Below, one piece after another: positions 44,752 to 53,756 of a DNA stretch of 64,000 bases. A program made the position numbers and the translations under genes. Source of the stretch: Bacteroidota bacterium (lineage in GTDB: Bacteria > Bacteroidota > Bacteroidia > Chitinophagales > Chitinophagaceae); the NCBI GenBank assembly GCA_018266575.1, contig JAFEAE010000004.1:1-64000 (forward strand). Reading direction: 5' to 3'. The stretch's first letter is position 1. The number at the start of each line of letters is the position of its first letter. Under the pieces are notes generated by a model. That model was not told the origin of the DNA. It made no database searches and saw only the letters and a list, made by a program, of their open reading frames with translations.

Positions 44752-46962
44752 ATGAAAAAAAAATTACCCGTCCTGATTTTTTCGGTTATGCATTACTGTT
44801 GTTTTTCGCAAAGCCTTTTCTCCTGCGGCGCTTTCCTGAGCAGGCAATTGCCGGTAAGCAACTCCTCCAACTTCTACACCCGAATAGATAGTGTCAGTGT
44901 TTCCGGCAACACATCAACATTGACGCAGAAATTAATTTTGAATAATGTATTGATCAATGCCATTGAATATTACAACGGCTTCATCTGGGCATGGAAGCAA
45001 TACCAGGCTGTCAATCGCTCAGGGGGAGGAGGTGCTTCCTTATTAAAGATCGATGCTTCGGGCAATATTACCAGTTACGCATTTGCATCCCTGGCACAAA
45101 GTTATAATGCTGCAACCATCGACAAAAACGGCACTTATTATACAATACAAGCGCCATCGTCAGGCGCAACTAATTTTTCGTTGAACCGCATAAATATATC
45201 CGCAGCAATACCAGCATTACTGAATCCGCTGACCATTAATTTGCCGGCAAACATGACCTGGCCATCTGAAGGCGCAGGGGATATTATTTTTATCGGATCT
45301 TCTTTATACATGTACCTGAACCAACGCGGGTTGTTGAAAATAAATCTTGACGCCGGCACATCACAACGGATCTATAAAACAGCATCCGACACAAGCCGTA
45401 TCGTGGGTTCGGTTTTTTTGAATGCAAGTGACACGAATAATATTTATGGTTACGGAAGCGAGCCGTACACCGGCACCGGAACAAATTCAAACCCGCAGCA
45501 AGATGTACTTTCTATTAATATTTACACAGGGGCGATACTCACGGTCACAAGCGGCGGAACACAAACGTCGCAGTCCGATGGTGCATCATGTTTGTCCGCT
45601 TCATTATTCACTTTAACAGTAAATGGAAAAGTTTTTGATGATGCCAATGGCAACACTATCATTGAGCAAAATGAAGAAGGCATCGCTGGCGCAGGGAATA
45701 ATGGATCGACGTGCAGCAATTGCCCGATGCTTGCGCAGAATTATATTTGTCTTACCGATAAAAATAATTCCGTTATCGAGTGTGAAGCTGTGAACCAGGA
45801 TGGCACCTACACATTATACCATGCACCGGCTTTGGCTTCAGGATTAAAACTAAAACTAACATCATCCAAATATGCTCCGGGTTCAAGTGCGGCCAATTAT
45901 AACACCCCGGCAAACTGGTATATAACAGGAGCAAACAGTTCCGGTACAAGCATAGCTAACGGTAATGGACAGCCGGAATTTGCTATTGCCCTTTCCACAT
46001 TACCGTCAGGTGGCACGGTTACAGCACAAAATTTCGGCATCGAACAATTGCCCATTGCGCAATCATTGTCAACAAAAATTAGTAATCCGGCAACGGGTAG
46101 CATCATAATCATGAACGGTGGCAATAACCCACCCGTGTTGCAAGGAAGCGACCCGGAAGATCAGCCGGCAACGAATGTTCTTACTGGTAAAACAGTGTCT
46201 GTTACCAGTATTCCTACAAATGCCATATTGTATTATAATGGCATAGCAGTAACGCCCGATCAAACGATCACTAATTTTAATCCTTCACTTTTTTACATTC
46301 AAACAAACAGTTCAACACAACTAAGTACATCAGTCGTTTTTCAATATAATTATATCGATGCAGCAGGGCTTGCCGGAACTACACCGGCTACGTACACGCT
46401 TTTCTGGCAAGGCATTTTGCCTGTGCGGTTACTTGATTTCTCAGCAACGGTGCAACAACAATGTGCGGGGATACAACTGTCATGGATAACCGAAAACGAA
46501 CAAAACGTGCAACAATATGCCATTGAAAGAAGTATTGATGGGGTCAACTGGAAAAAAACAGGAACTGTGACTACAATCAAAACTGTTGAAAAGCATACAT
46601 ACAATTTTACTGACAATCCGGATCAGAATGGCATTTATTATTACCGTTTGATTGAGCAGGATATAGACGACAGCGAAACAATTTGTTCAACAGTTGTGTA
46701 TGCAAGAATGAATTGTTTGCAGGAACAATACGCAATATACCCGAACCCTGCACACGATGTTGTTTTACTGAAAGGGTGGAATAATATTTCAGCTGTACAG
46801 ATCATTGACATATCCGGCAAAATCGTTTATAAAAAACAAATCGGCGGTTGTGCAAATCCGGTGCCCGTGAATCTTCCAAAAAATTTACCGGCGGGCATTT
46901 ACATTATTGAAGTATCCGGGTTCAACAATGTCAGCAAGCAATTCAGGTTGTTAAAATTATGA
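44752..46962 (+). CDS. T9SS-secreted surface protein with SdrD-like B domain
   Basis: A 736-residue exported protein. After the signal region (KKKLPVLIFSVMHYCCFSQS) comes a beta-propeller-like part, then an SdrD-B/CNA-B-like module (VNGKVFDDANGNTIIEQNEEG), a beta domain with LSTKISNPATGS, a WITENEQNVQQYAIERS fibronectin-like segment common before sorting domains, and the type A C-terminal sorting domain (YPNPAHDVVLLKGW, LPAGIYIIEV, QFRLLKL). It should be exported and anchored or released by the type IX system. Adhesion or cell-surface function is inferred. It ends with a terminator. Confidence 0.88.
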   Translation: MKKKLPVLIFSVMHYCCFSQSLFSCGAFLSRQLPVSNSSNFYTRIDSVSVSGNTSTLTQKLILNNVLINAIEYYNGFIWAWKQYQAVNRSGGGGASLLKIDASGNITSYAFASLAQSYNAATIDKNGTYYTIQAPSSGATNFSLNRINISAAIPALLNPLTINLPANMTWPSEGAGDIIFIGSSLYMYLNQRGLLKINLDAGTSQRIYKTASDTSRIVGSVFLNASDTNNIYGYGSEPYTGTGTNSNPQQDVLSINIYTGAILTVTSGGTQTSQSDGASCLSASLFTLTVNGKVFDDANGNTIIEQNEEGIAGAGNNGSTCSNCPMLAQNYICLTDKNNSVIECEAVNQDGTYTLYHAPALASGLKLKLTSSKYAPGSSAANYNTPANWYITGANSSGTSIANGNGQPEFAIALSTLPSGGTVTAQNFGIEQLPIAQSLSTKISNPATGSIIIMNGGNNPPVLQGSDPEDQPATNVLTGKTVSVTSIPTNAILYYNGIAVTPDQTITNFNPSLFYIQTNSSTQLSTSVVFQYNYIDAAGLAGTTPATYTLFWQGILPVRLLDFSATVQQQCAGIQLSWITENEQNVQQYAIERSIDGVNWKKTGTVTTIKTVEKHTYNFTDNPDQNGIYYYRLIEQDIDDSETICSTVVYARMNCLQEQYAIYPNPAHDVVLLKGWNNISAVQIIDISGKIVYKKQIGGCANPVPVNLPKNLPAGIYIIEVSGFNNVSKQFRLLKL

Positions 46963-47003
46963 GATGTCACAAGTAAGGATGATGGCTGTTTTTCCGTAAG
47001 TTT

Positions 47004-47035
47004 ATCCTTGTCGTTTCTACGACAGGGATTTTTTT
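47004..47035 (+). terminator. Terminator after T9SS protein
   Basis: ATCCTTGTCGT pairs with ACGACAGGGAT (11 bp, one G-U) with a TTCT loop and seven Ts. Confidence 0.9.
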
Positions 47036-47069
47036 ACACATTCTTTATTATTGCATTTCAATTATACCT

Positions 47070-47708
47070 ATGCATTTAGCTTTTGTTGTGTTATTAGGAT
47101 GGTTATTAAGTTTTCTCGGGCAATTGCCACTCGGCACTATGAGCATGACCTCTACACAAATTGCAGTGCAGGAAAACTTCTCAAATGCATGGAAATATTC
47201 GATCGGCGTAGCGATCATTGAAATGTTATACCTGCGCATTGTTTTATCCGGGGTTGATTGGATCATGCAGCACCAGCTTTTCTTTCTGATCATTGGCTGG
47301 CTGACGGTTCTGGTCTTTCTTGTTCTCGGAACCCTTAGTTTTATTGCTGCAAGGAAACAACAGGAAGATAAAAAAGCTTTGTTGCTGAATAATAATCTCA
47401 ATCGCTTCTGGCTTGGAGCAAGCATGAGTATGTTGAACCCTGCACAAATCCCTTTCTGGTTTATATGGAGCAGTTATTTTTTAGATATCAAATTGCTGAA
47501 CTCATATCGTGTAGAGTTTAATCTTTTCACTATTGGCGCAGGTACCGGAACGCTGGCCGGGCTTGCGGTATATATGTATGGCGGCAACTGGCTTGTTACA
47601 AAAATGAACACAAGCAACAAAACGCTCAATAAAATTATGGGAGTGATATTTGTAATTGCAGCGCTTGCGCAATTATACCGGATGCTCTATAAGCAGCTGC
47701 TCAATTGA
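47070..47708 (+). CDS. LysE-family exporter
   Basis: A 212-residue membrane protein with about six helices. The N-terminus LLSFLGQLPLGTMSMTSTQIAV is the typical LysE/RhtB first helix with a Gly-Pro-like turn, and NPAQIPFWFIWSSYF is the second conserved half. It probably exports amino acids or small metabolites. Its TGA stop abuts the TGA of the convergent Fe-S protein gene, so the two coding regions touch with no spacer. Confidence 0.83.
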   Translation: MHLAFVVLLGWLLSFLGQLPLGTMSMTSTQIAVQENFSNAWKYSIGVAIIEMLYLRIVLSGVDWIMQHQLFFLIIGWLTVLVFLVLGTLSFIAARKQQEDKKALLLNNNLNRFWLGASMSMLNPAQIPFWFIWSSYFLDIKLLNSYRVEFNLFTIGAGTGTLAGLAVYMYGGNWLVTKMNTSNKTLNKIMGVIFVIAALAQLYRMLYKQLLN

Positions 47709-49028
47709 TCATGCATTCATTTCCGTTGCCCATTTATCCCTGTCGTCCGGAGAAAATTTCCAGGGGGCAAAATTATTTTCAATATTGCTGAACATCGTGT
47801 TCCATTCCTGTGGTGCGTTACTATCTTCCATAACCAATGAACGCCGCAGTTCAAGAATAATTTCAAGCGGGCTGATGCTTACCGGGCATTCTTCCACACA
47901 AGCATTGCAGGTGGTGCATGCCCGCAATTCTTCTGTGGAAATATAATCAAGCAGTGTTTTGCCATCGTCTTTGAATGAGCCATTACTGTTAATATTTTTC
48001 CCTACTTCTTCCAACCTGTCGCGTGTGTTCATCATGATCTTTCGGGGAGATAATAATTTCCCCGTTTGATTGGCAGGGCATGCAGCGCTGCATCTTCCGC
48101 ATTCTGTGCAGGAATATGCATCCAATAAATTTCTCCAGCTTAAATCAAACACATCTTTCGCACCGAATTTTTGTGGTGCTGAAGCTTCCGTTGGCGCCAG
48201 CTCTGGTTGCATGGCATACAAAACTTCTTTTTGTACTGCAGGCATATTATGCATTTTACCCTCTGGCTGTAACCGTGCATAATATGCATTCGGAAATGCA
48301 AGAAGGATATGCAGGTGTTTTGAATAAGGAAGATAATTCAGGAATGCGAAAATGCCGAGTATATGCAACCACCAGCAAGTCCTTTCTAAAATTGTTAAGC
48401 CTTCATTTGATAATCCGTTAAATAACGGGTGCAGGTATTGCGAAAACGCAAAATTGCCTGTGAGATGTTCTGCATAATGGCTATAACCTCTTTGCTGCAA
48501 TATGGTATCGGATGCATTCATCGTAATGAACAAACACATCAATATGATTTCTGTGATGAGAATATAATTCGCATCACTGCGCGGCCATCCGTCTAAATCA
48601 CGACTGATAAACCGTTTTAGTTTGATGATATTCCTTCTGCACAAAAAAGCTACACAGACAGCGATCACGCCAACGGCAAGAAATTCAAATGCATTGATGA
48701 GCATACTATAAAAACTTCCGAGCGGCGACGAAAATAAACGATGCGTTCCTAAAATACCATCTAAGAAAATCTCCAGTACTTCAATATTAATAATGATGAA
48801 CCCTGCATAGATCACAAAATGCATTACAGCAACAAGTGGGTTCCTGAACATTTTCTTTTGTCCGAAAGCCAGCAACAAAACATTCTTCCAACGCAATGAA
48901 TAATTATCACTGTAGTTCTCATCTTTTCCCAATAAGATATTTCTTCTTACCTGTTTTATCTTCTTAGAAAATAAAAAGGTGGCGATGAAAGCTGCAACAA
49001 TAAATAGTATTTGCTGAATAACGGGCAT
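47709..49028 (-). CDS. HdrC/DsrK-like Fe-S membrane protein
   Basis: A 439-residue inner-membrane iron-sulfur protein. Residues 1-240 contain about six membrane helices with candidate haem/quinone His (a NarI-like layout). The C-terminal part has two 4Fe-4S motifs, CTECGRCSAACP and CTTCNACVEECP, like heterodisulfide reductase subunit C or GlpC. In Bacteroidota such genes are usually followed by a Cys-rich (CCG) HdrB-like partner, but here the convergent LysE gene takes that place. It probably links a quinone pool to an unknown reductase. Confidence 0.83.
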   Translation of the reverse strand: MPVIQQILFIVAAFIATFLFSKKIKQVRRNILLGKDENYSDNYSLRWKNVLLLAFGQKKMFRNPLVAVMHFVIYAGFIIINIEVLEIFLDGILGTHRLFSSPLGSFYSMLINAFEFLAVGVIAVCVAFLCRRNIIKLKRFISRDLDGWPRSDANYILITEIILMCLFITMNASDTILQQRGYSHYAEHLTGNFAFSQYLHPLFNGLSNEGLTILERTCWWLHILGIFAFLNYLPYSKHLHILLAFPNAYYARLQPEGKMHNMPAVQKEVLYAMQPELAPTEASAPQKFGAKDVFDLSWRNLLDAYSCTECGRCSAACPANQTGKLLSPRKIMMNTRDRLEEVGKNINSNGSFKDDGKTLLDYISTEELRACTTCNACVEECPVSISPLEIILELRRSLVMEDSNAPQEWNTMFSNIENNFAPWKFSPDDRDKWATEMNA

Positions 49029-49059
49029 AGCAAAAGAATTAGTTGAACTAAGTTAATGA

Positions 49060-49160
49060 GAAAGTAGTAAGTGATAAGCGATATGTGATAAGTAAGTGCA
49101 AAATTCCTGCAGATTTCCCTTTCTTACTTACGACTTATCACTTCCAACTTACCACTAAAA
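49060..49160. repeat. Intergenic palindromic word repeat
   Basis: Left GTAGTAAGTGATAAGCGATA and GTGATAAGTAAGTG; right CTTACTTACGACTTATCACT and CCAACTTACCACT. The arms are complementary in many stretches. It sits in a divergent spacer, so it is not a simple terminator. Confidence 0.6.
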
Positions 49161-49164
49161 ACCG

Positions 49165-49172
49165 TAGGTTTG
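49165..49172 (+). promoter_or_regulatory. -7 box three bases before start codon
   Basis: TAGGTTTG fits TAnnTTTG, followed by CGC and ATG at 49176. With normal spacing the transcript would start at or next to the ATG, giving a leaderless mRNA. Confidence 0.55.
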
Positions 49173-49175
49173 CGC

Positions 49176-49670
49176 ATGGCAAAAAACTACATACTTACAG
49201 AAGAAGTGATCAAAAGAAAATTAGAGCGCCTCGCTTATGAAATCCTTGAAAATAATGTGGGCGAAGAAAACCTCATTCTGGTAGGTATACGCGAAAGCGG
49301 AAGCGTGATTGCTATGAACATTGAAAAAATCCTTCACGAAATTTCAACTATTAAAACAGAATGCCTGACTGCAACGTTGGATAAAAAAATCCCGAAAGAA
49401 GTTACATTCAGCAAAAACATTTCCTTCGACGATAAAGTGATCATCATTATCGATGATGTTTCCAACAGCGGCAAAACATTATTGTATGCATTAAAGCCAT
49501 TTCTCGATTTTCGTCCTAAAAAAATTCAGGCATTGGTGCTGGTTGAACGTACGCATAAAGCATTCCCGGTAAAGCCGGATTATGTTGGTTTATCCATTGC
49601 TACAACTTTGCAGGAACATATTTATGTTGAATCGGGAAATGGGGTTGTAAAAGGGGCGTGGCTGGAGTAA
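49176..49670 (+). CDS. Phosphoribosyltransferase, PyrR-like paralogue
   Basis: A 164-residue type I PRTase. The PRPP motif is KVIIIIDDVSNSGKTLLYAL; the N-terminal part LILVGIRESGSVIAMNI matches the PPi-loop region. It is related in layout to PyrR at 4027-4548 but lacks its Arg-rich middle. It could be a nucleobase salvage enzyme (hypoxanthine/uracil type) or a nonenzymatic PyrR-like protein. The start at ATG 49176 is preferred to TTG 49170, which overlaps the promoter box. Confidence 0.82.
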   Translation: MAKNYILTEEVIKRKLERLAYEILENNVGEENLILVGIRESGSVIAMNIEKILHEISTIKTECLTATLDKKIPKEVTFSKNISFDDKVIIIIDDVSNSGKTLLYALKPFLDFRPKKIQALVLVERTHKAFPVKPDYVGLSIATTLQEHIYVESGNGVVKGAWLE

Positions 49671-49744
49671 TAAACCGGCTGATATTGCGTTTTATTTGAT
49701 TATGACCAGGAGACTGTTTAAATCAAGATAAAATCTGCAATACT

Positions 49745-51052
49745 ATGAAAGCCAACCTCCCTGCTAACGAAGAATTCAGGCTGAAAGAACTCTGCGATTT
49801 CCACATTCTTGACACTCCGCCCGACGAAGATTTTGACAATATCACTCGGTTAGCTTCCAGACTTTGCAATGCGCCAATCTCCGCTATTTCATTGATAGAT
49901 GCAGATCGCCAATGGTTCAAATCAAAAATTGGTATTGAAGGTACAGGGATCAGCAGGAATGTTTCTTTTTGTGCGCATGCCATCAACCATGATGAAATTT
50001 TTGTTGTGAATGATGCCCGGCAGGACGAACGTTTTTTTGATAACCCGTTGGTACTCGGCGACCTGGAAATCCGCTTCTATGCAGGCGTTCCTCTGGTAAC
50101 AAATACAGGCAGCAGACTCGGCACACTATGCGTGATCGATAGTATTGCAAGAAACATAACCAATGAAGAACGCGAAATACTTGCTATGCTTGGCAAACAA
50201 GTGGTGAAATTGATGGAACTGCATAAATCGGATTACCAGTTGCAGCAGATCAGCAAACAGGAACATGCACACGGGGCTCAGCTTGAAGAAGCCGCCAAAA
50301 TGCAGCAAAAAATCATTTCCTTAATTGCGCATGATGTGCGCAGCCCTTTACATAATGTAAAAAGTTTATTGCAACTCATTCCGGAAAAACAAACTGTGCC
50401 CCCGCAAATTGCTATGTACATGGATATGGCAATTGATCAGTTAAACAATACAACAGGCTTGCTGAATAATCTTGTTGAATGGGGACAACTACAAATGCAT
50501 GCTGAAGAAAACGCGTCTAAAAATTGTAATTTATATGAACTGGTGAATGATGTTTTGAAAGATTTGAAGGTTCCAGCCGATCTTAAAAAGATATATCTTA
50601 AAAATAAAATTGATCCAAAACCGGAGATATTGTCCGATGACAATATCCTCAAATTCATTCTGCGCAACCTTATAACAAATGCTATCAAATTCACCAGGGA
50701 TGGCGGGGTTACCGTAAGCGCTACCACATCTTCCGGGTATGTAGAAATAAAAGTAACTGATACAGGGATCGGCATGTCGCCGGCAATACTCGAAATGTTG
50801 TTTTACGGGCAGAAAAAAATATCCCGTAAGGGCACACATAATGAAGCCGGTTCGGGGCTTGGGTTATCTTTAGTGAAAGGGTTTATTGAAAAACTACATG
50901 GCTCTATCGAAGCAAAAAGCGAAGTAGGCAAGGGTACATCCATATCATTTTCGTTTCCCGTTACCGTTTTGTATAATGAAGAAAAATCATCTCAGAATAC
51001 TATCCACAAAAGTGGAAAAAACCATTTGAAATTTCACCATTTTTTCCGCTGA
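49745..51052 (+). CDS. Soluble GAF-domain histidine kinase
   Basis: A 435-residue cytosolic kinase without membrane segments. Residues about 20-165 form a GAF domain (AISLIDADRQWFKSKIGIEG, GVPLVTNTGSRLGTLCVID), followed by a coiled segment, an H box in SLIAHDVRSPLHNVKSLL, the N box RNLITNAIKF and G boxes DTGIGMSPAILEMLF and GSGLGLSLVKGF. It lacks an adjacent response regulator, so its partner is elsewhere. GAF suggests sensing of a small molecule or redox state. Confidence 0.9.
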   Translation: MKANLPANEEFRLKELCDFHILDTPPDEDFDNITRLASRLCNAPISAISLIDADRQWFKSKIGIEGTGISRNVSFCAHAINHDEIFVVNDARQDERFFDNPLVLGDLEIRFYAGVPLVTNTGSRLGTLCVIDSIARNITNEEREILAMLGKQVVKLMELHKSDYQLQQISKQEHAHGAQLEEAAKMQQKIISLIAHDVRSPLHNVKSLLQLIPEKQTVPPQIAMYMDMAIDQLNNTTGLLNNLVEWGQLQMHAEENASKNCNLYELVNDVLKDLKVPADLKKIYLKNKIDPKPEILSDDNILKFILRNLITNAIKFTRDGGVTVSATTSSGYVEIKVTDTGIGMSPAILEMLFYGQKKISRKGTHNEAGSGLGLSLVKGFIEKLHGSIEAKSEVGKGTSISFSFPVTVLYNEEKSSQNTIHKSGKNHLKFHHFFR

Positions 51053-51070
51053 AAAGCCGCTTAAATACGG

Positions 51071-51078
51071 TACATTTG
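51071..51078 (+). promoter_or_regulatory. Candidate gyrA promoter -7 box
   Basis: TACATTTG matches TAnnTTTG and lies 66 bases before the gyrA start. Confidence 0.5.
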
Positions 51079-51143
51079 CCTCCCCTGCAAAAGCGCATGC
51101 CATTTAAAAAAACAACAGGCATAGCGAACGGGTTATAAAGCTT

Positions 51144-53741
51144 ATGGACGATAATTTAACGCCGTTAGAAACACAAGATAATAATCGCATAGTCCCGGTA
51201 AATATTGAAGAGCAGATGAAAACTGCGTACATAGATTATTCTATGTCGGTGATCGTTGGGCGGGCACTTCCTGATGTACGCGACGGATTGAAACCTGTTC
51301 ACCGCCGCATTTTATTTGCGATGAATGATATGGGCATTGTATACAACAGGCCCACAAAAAAATGTGCACGTATTGTTGGTGAAGTGTTGGGTAAATATCA
51401 TCCGCATGGTGATAGCTCCGTGTACGATGCACTGGTGAGAATGGGGCAGGAGTGGAACATGCGCTATATGCTCATCGACAAACAAGGGAACTTCGGCACG
51501 CAGGATGGCGATGGCCCTGCGGCCATGCGTTATACAGAAGCAAGGCTTCATCGTATTTCGGATTATATGATGCAGGATATCGATAAAGAGACTGTCGATT
51601 TCCAGCTCAACTTCGACGACACGCTGGAAGAACCAACGGTGTTGCCTACACGAATCCCGCAACTGATCGTAAACGGTTCAAGCGGTATTGCCGTAGGTAT
51701 GGCAACAAATATCCTTCCCCATAATCTTAGTGAAGTTATTGATGGCTGTATTGCGTATATAGATAAACGTGATATTACTGTTGATGAACTGATGCAATAT
51801 ATCAAAGCACCTGACTTCCCTACAGGCGGTATTATATATGGAATGGAAGGCGTGAAAGCCGCGATGCATTTCGGACGCGGACGGGTAGTGCTGCGTGGCA
51901 AATTACACGTGGATACCAAAGCAAGCGGCCGTGAACAGATCATCATTACCGAAGCACCTTACCAGGTAAGCCGCGATATGCTGACTGAAAAAATCGGGCA
52001 ACTGGTGAATGAAAAAATCATTGAAGGAATTGCGCATGTAAATAACGAGTCAACGGAAAAAGAAGGAACACGTATTGTTATCGACCTGAAGCGTGATGCG
52101 ATTGCAAACGTAATCATCAATCAGCTCTATAAGCATACCGAACTGCAAACTTCTTATGGAATCAATAACGTAGCGATCGTAAAAGGAAGGCCGAAAACAT
52201 TGAGCATCCGCGAAATGATCAGCGAATTTATTGAGTTCCGCCACGAAGTGGTTGTTAAACGCACACAATACGAGTTAAGGGAAGCAGAGAAAAAAGCGCA
52301 TATACTTCAGGGTTATTTAATAGCCCTCGATCACCTGGATGAAGTGATTGCATTGATACGTGCATCTGCAACACCGGAAATTGCAAAAGATAATTTGATA
52401 AATGCCGGGTGGGGATTAGATGAGATCCAGGCAAAGGCAATACTGGAACTGCGTTTGCAACGGTTAACAGGTATGGAGCGGGATAAGATCAGGGAAGAAT
52501 ATGATGAGCTTATGAAACTCATCACCTACCTGAAAGAATTACTTGCAGATGAAGGCAAACGTTTTGAGGTGATCCGGAATGAATTGCTGGAAGTAAAAGA
52601 AAAATTCGGCGATGCAAGAAAAACCGAGATCACATACCTGGATGATGAAGTAAGGATCAAAGACCTCATCAAAGAAGAAGATGTTGTTATCACCATTTCT
52701 CATTTAGGTTATATCAAACGTACTTCGGCAAGCGAATATCGGTCACAACGCCGTGGTGGGCGTGGCGCTATCGGTGGAAAAACACGGGAAGAAGATTATA
52801 TAGAACATCTTTTTGTTGCGTCAACACACCATACGATGCTTTTCTTTACCGAAAAAGGAAGATGTTACTGGCTGAATGTATACGAAATTCCGGAAGGCGA
52901 TAAAACCAGCAAGGGCAGGGCGATACAGAACCTGATCCAGATTCCGCCGGATGATAAGGTACGTGCCATTATCGACGTAAAAGATCTGAAAGACGAAAGT
53001 TTTGTCAATAATCACTATATTGTTCTTTGTACAAAACAGGGAACAATCAAGAAAACTTTGCTGGAAGATTTCAGCAGGCCAAGGCAGAGCGGTGTGAATG
53101 CAATTACAATAGTTGAAGGCGATCAGTTGCTGGAAGCAAAACTAACGGATGGAAATTCTGAAATTATGCTTGCAGTAAAAAGCGGAAGGTCGATACGTTT
53201 TGAAGAAGAAAAAGTGCGACCAACGGGACGTGGTGCAATTGGTGTTGGCGGTATTGAAGTGGATGATGCAAGTGATGAAGTAATTGGCATGATCTGTGTC
53301 AGCAAGGATGATAAATCCAAAACGGTTTTAGTGGTTAGTGAAAAAGGATTTGGCAAACGTACGCCGAAAGATGAATATCGCATCACTAACCGCGGAGGCA
53401 AAGGAGTAAAAACGATAAACGTTACGGATAAAACAGGTAAATTAGTAGGCATACTTGACGTTAACGAAAAAGAAGACCTGATGATCACCTGTAAAAGCGG
53501 TGTAACGATACGTATGCCGGTAAAAGGCATCAGCGAGCAGGGAAGGGCAACACAAGGTGTTAAACTGATACGCCTGGATGATGGTGACGAAATTGCTGCT
53601 ATTACTAAATTGGATGATTATGAAGAAGGAGAGAACGGGCACAGCAATGAAGAATCAGGTCAACCCTTAAACAACGATACCCAGGTTAATCCCGATACCC
53701 CCGACGAAAATACACTGGCCGGAAATTCAGACAATCAATAA
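51144..53741 (+). CDS. gyrA: DNA gyrase subunit A
   Basis: An 865-residue topoisomerase II subunit that cuts and religates DNA. The N-terminal DYSMSVIVGRALPDVRDGLK is characteristic, the catalytic Tyr is Y130 in AAMRYTEARL, and the quinolone region reads HPHGDSSVYD with Ser91 and Asp95, the sensitive wild-type residues. The C-terminal wrapping domain carries the GyrA box QRRGGRG near residue 533, separating it from ParC. The tail is acidic and Asn/Gly-rich. The TPR gene follows after 15 bases. Confidence 0.97.
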   Translation: MDDNLTPLETQDNNRIVPVNIEEQMKTAYIDYSMSVIVGRALPDVRDGLKPVHRRILFAMNDMGIVYNRPTKKCARIVGEVLGKYHPHGDSSVYDALVRMGQEWNMRYMLIDKQGNFGTQDGDGPAAMRYTEARLHRISDYMMQDIDKETVDFQLNFDDTLEEPTVLPTRIPQLIVNGSSGIAVGMATNILPHNLSEVIDGCIAYIDKRDITVDELMQYIKAPDFPTGGIIYGMEGVKAAMHFGRGRVVLRGKLHVDTKASGREQIIITEAPYQVSRDMLTEKIGQLVNEKIIEGIAHVNNESTEKEGTRIVIDLKRDAIANVIINQLYKHTELQTSYGINNVAIVKGRPKTLSIREMISEFIEFRHEVVVKRTQYELREAEKKAHILQGYLIALDHLDEVIALIRASATPEIAKDNLINAGWGLDEIQAKAILELRLQRLTGMERDKIREEYDELMKLITYLKELLADEGKRFEVIRNELLEVKEKFGDARKTEITYLDDEVRIKDLIKEEDVVITISHLGYIKRTSASEYRSQRRGGRGAIGGKTREEDYIEHLFVASTHHTMLFFTEKGRCYWLNVYEIPEGDKTSKGRAIQNLIQIPPDDKVRAIIDVKDLKDESFVNNHYIVLCTKQGTIKKTLLEDFSRPRQSGVNAITIVEGDQLLEAKLTDGNSEIMLAVKSGRSIRFEEEKVRPTGRGAIGVGGIEVDDASDEVIGMICVSKDDKSKTVLVVSEKGFGKRTPKDEYRITNRGGKGVKTINVTDKTGKLVGILDVNEKEDLMITCKSGVTIRMPVKGISEQGRATQGVKLIRLDDGDEIAAITKLDDYEEGENGHSNEESGQPLNNDTQVNPDTPDENTLAGNSDNQ

Positions 53742-53756
53742 TTAAATACTCCATTT

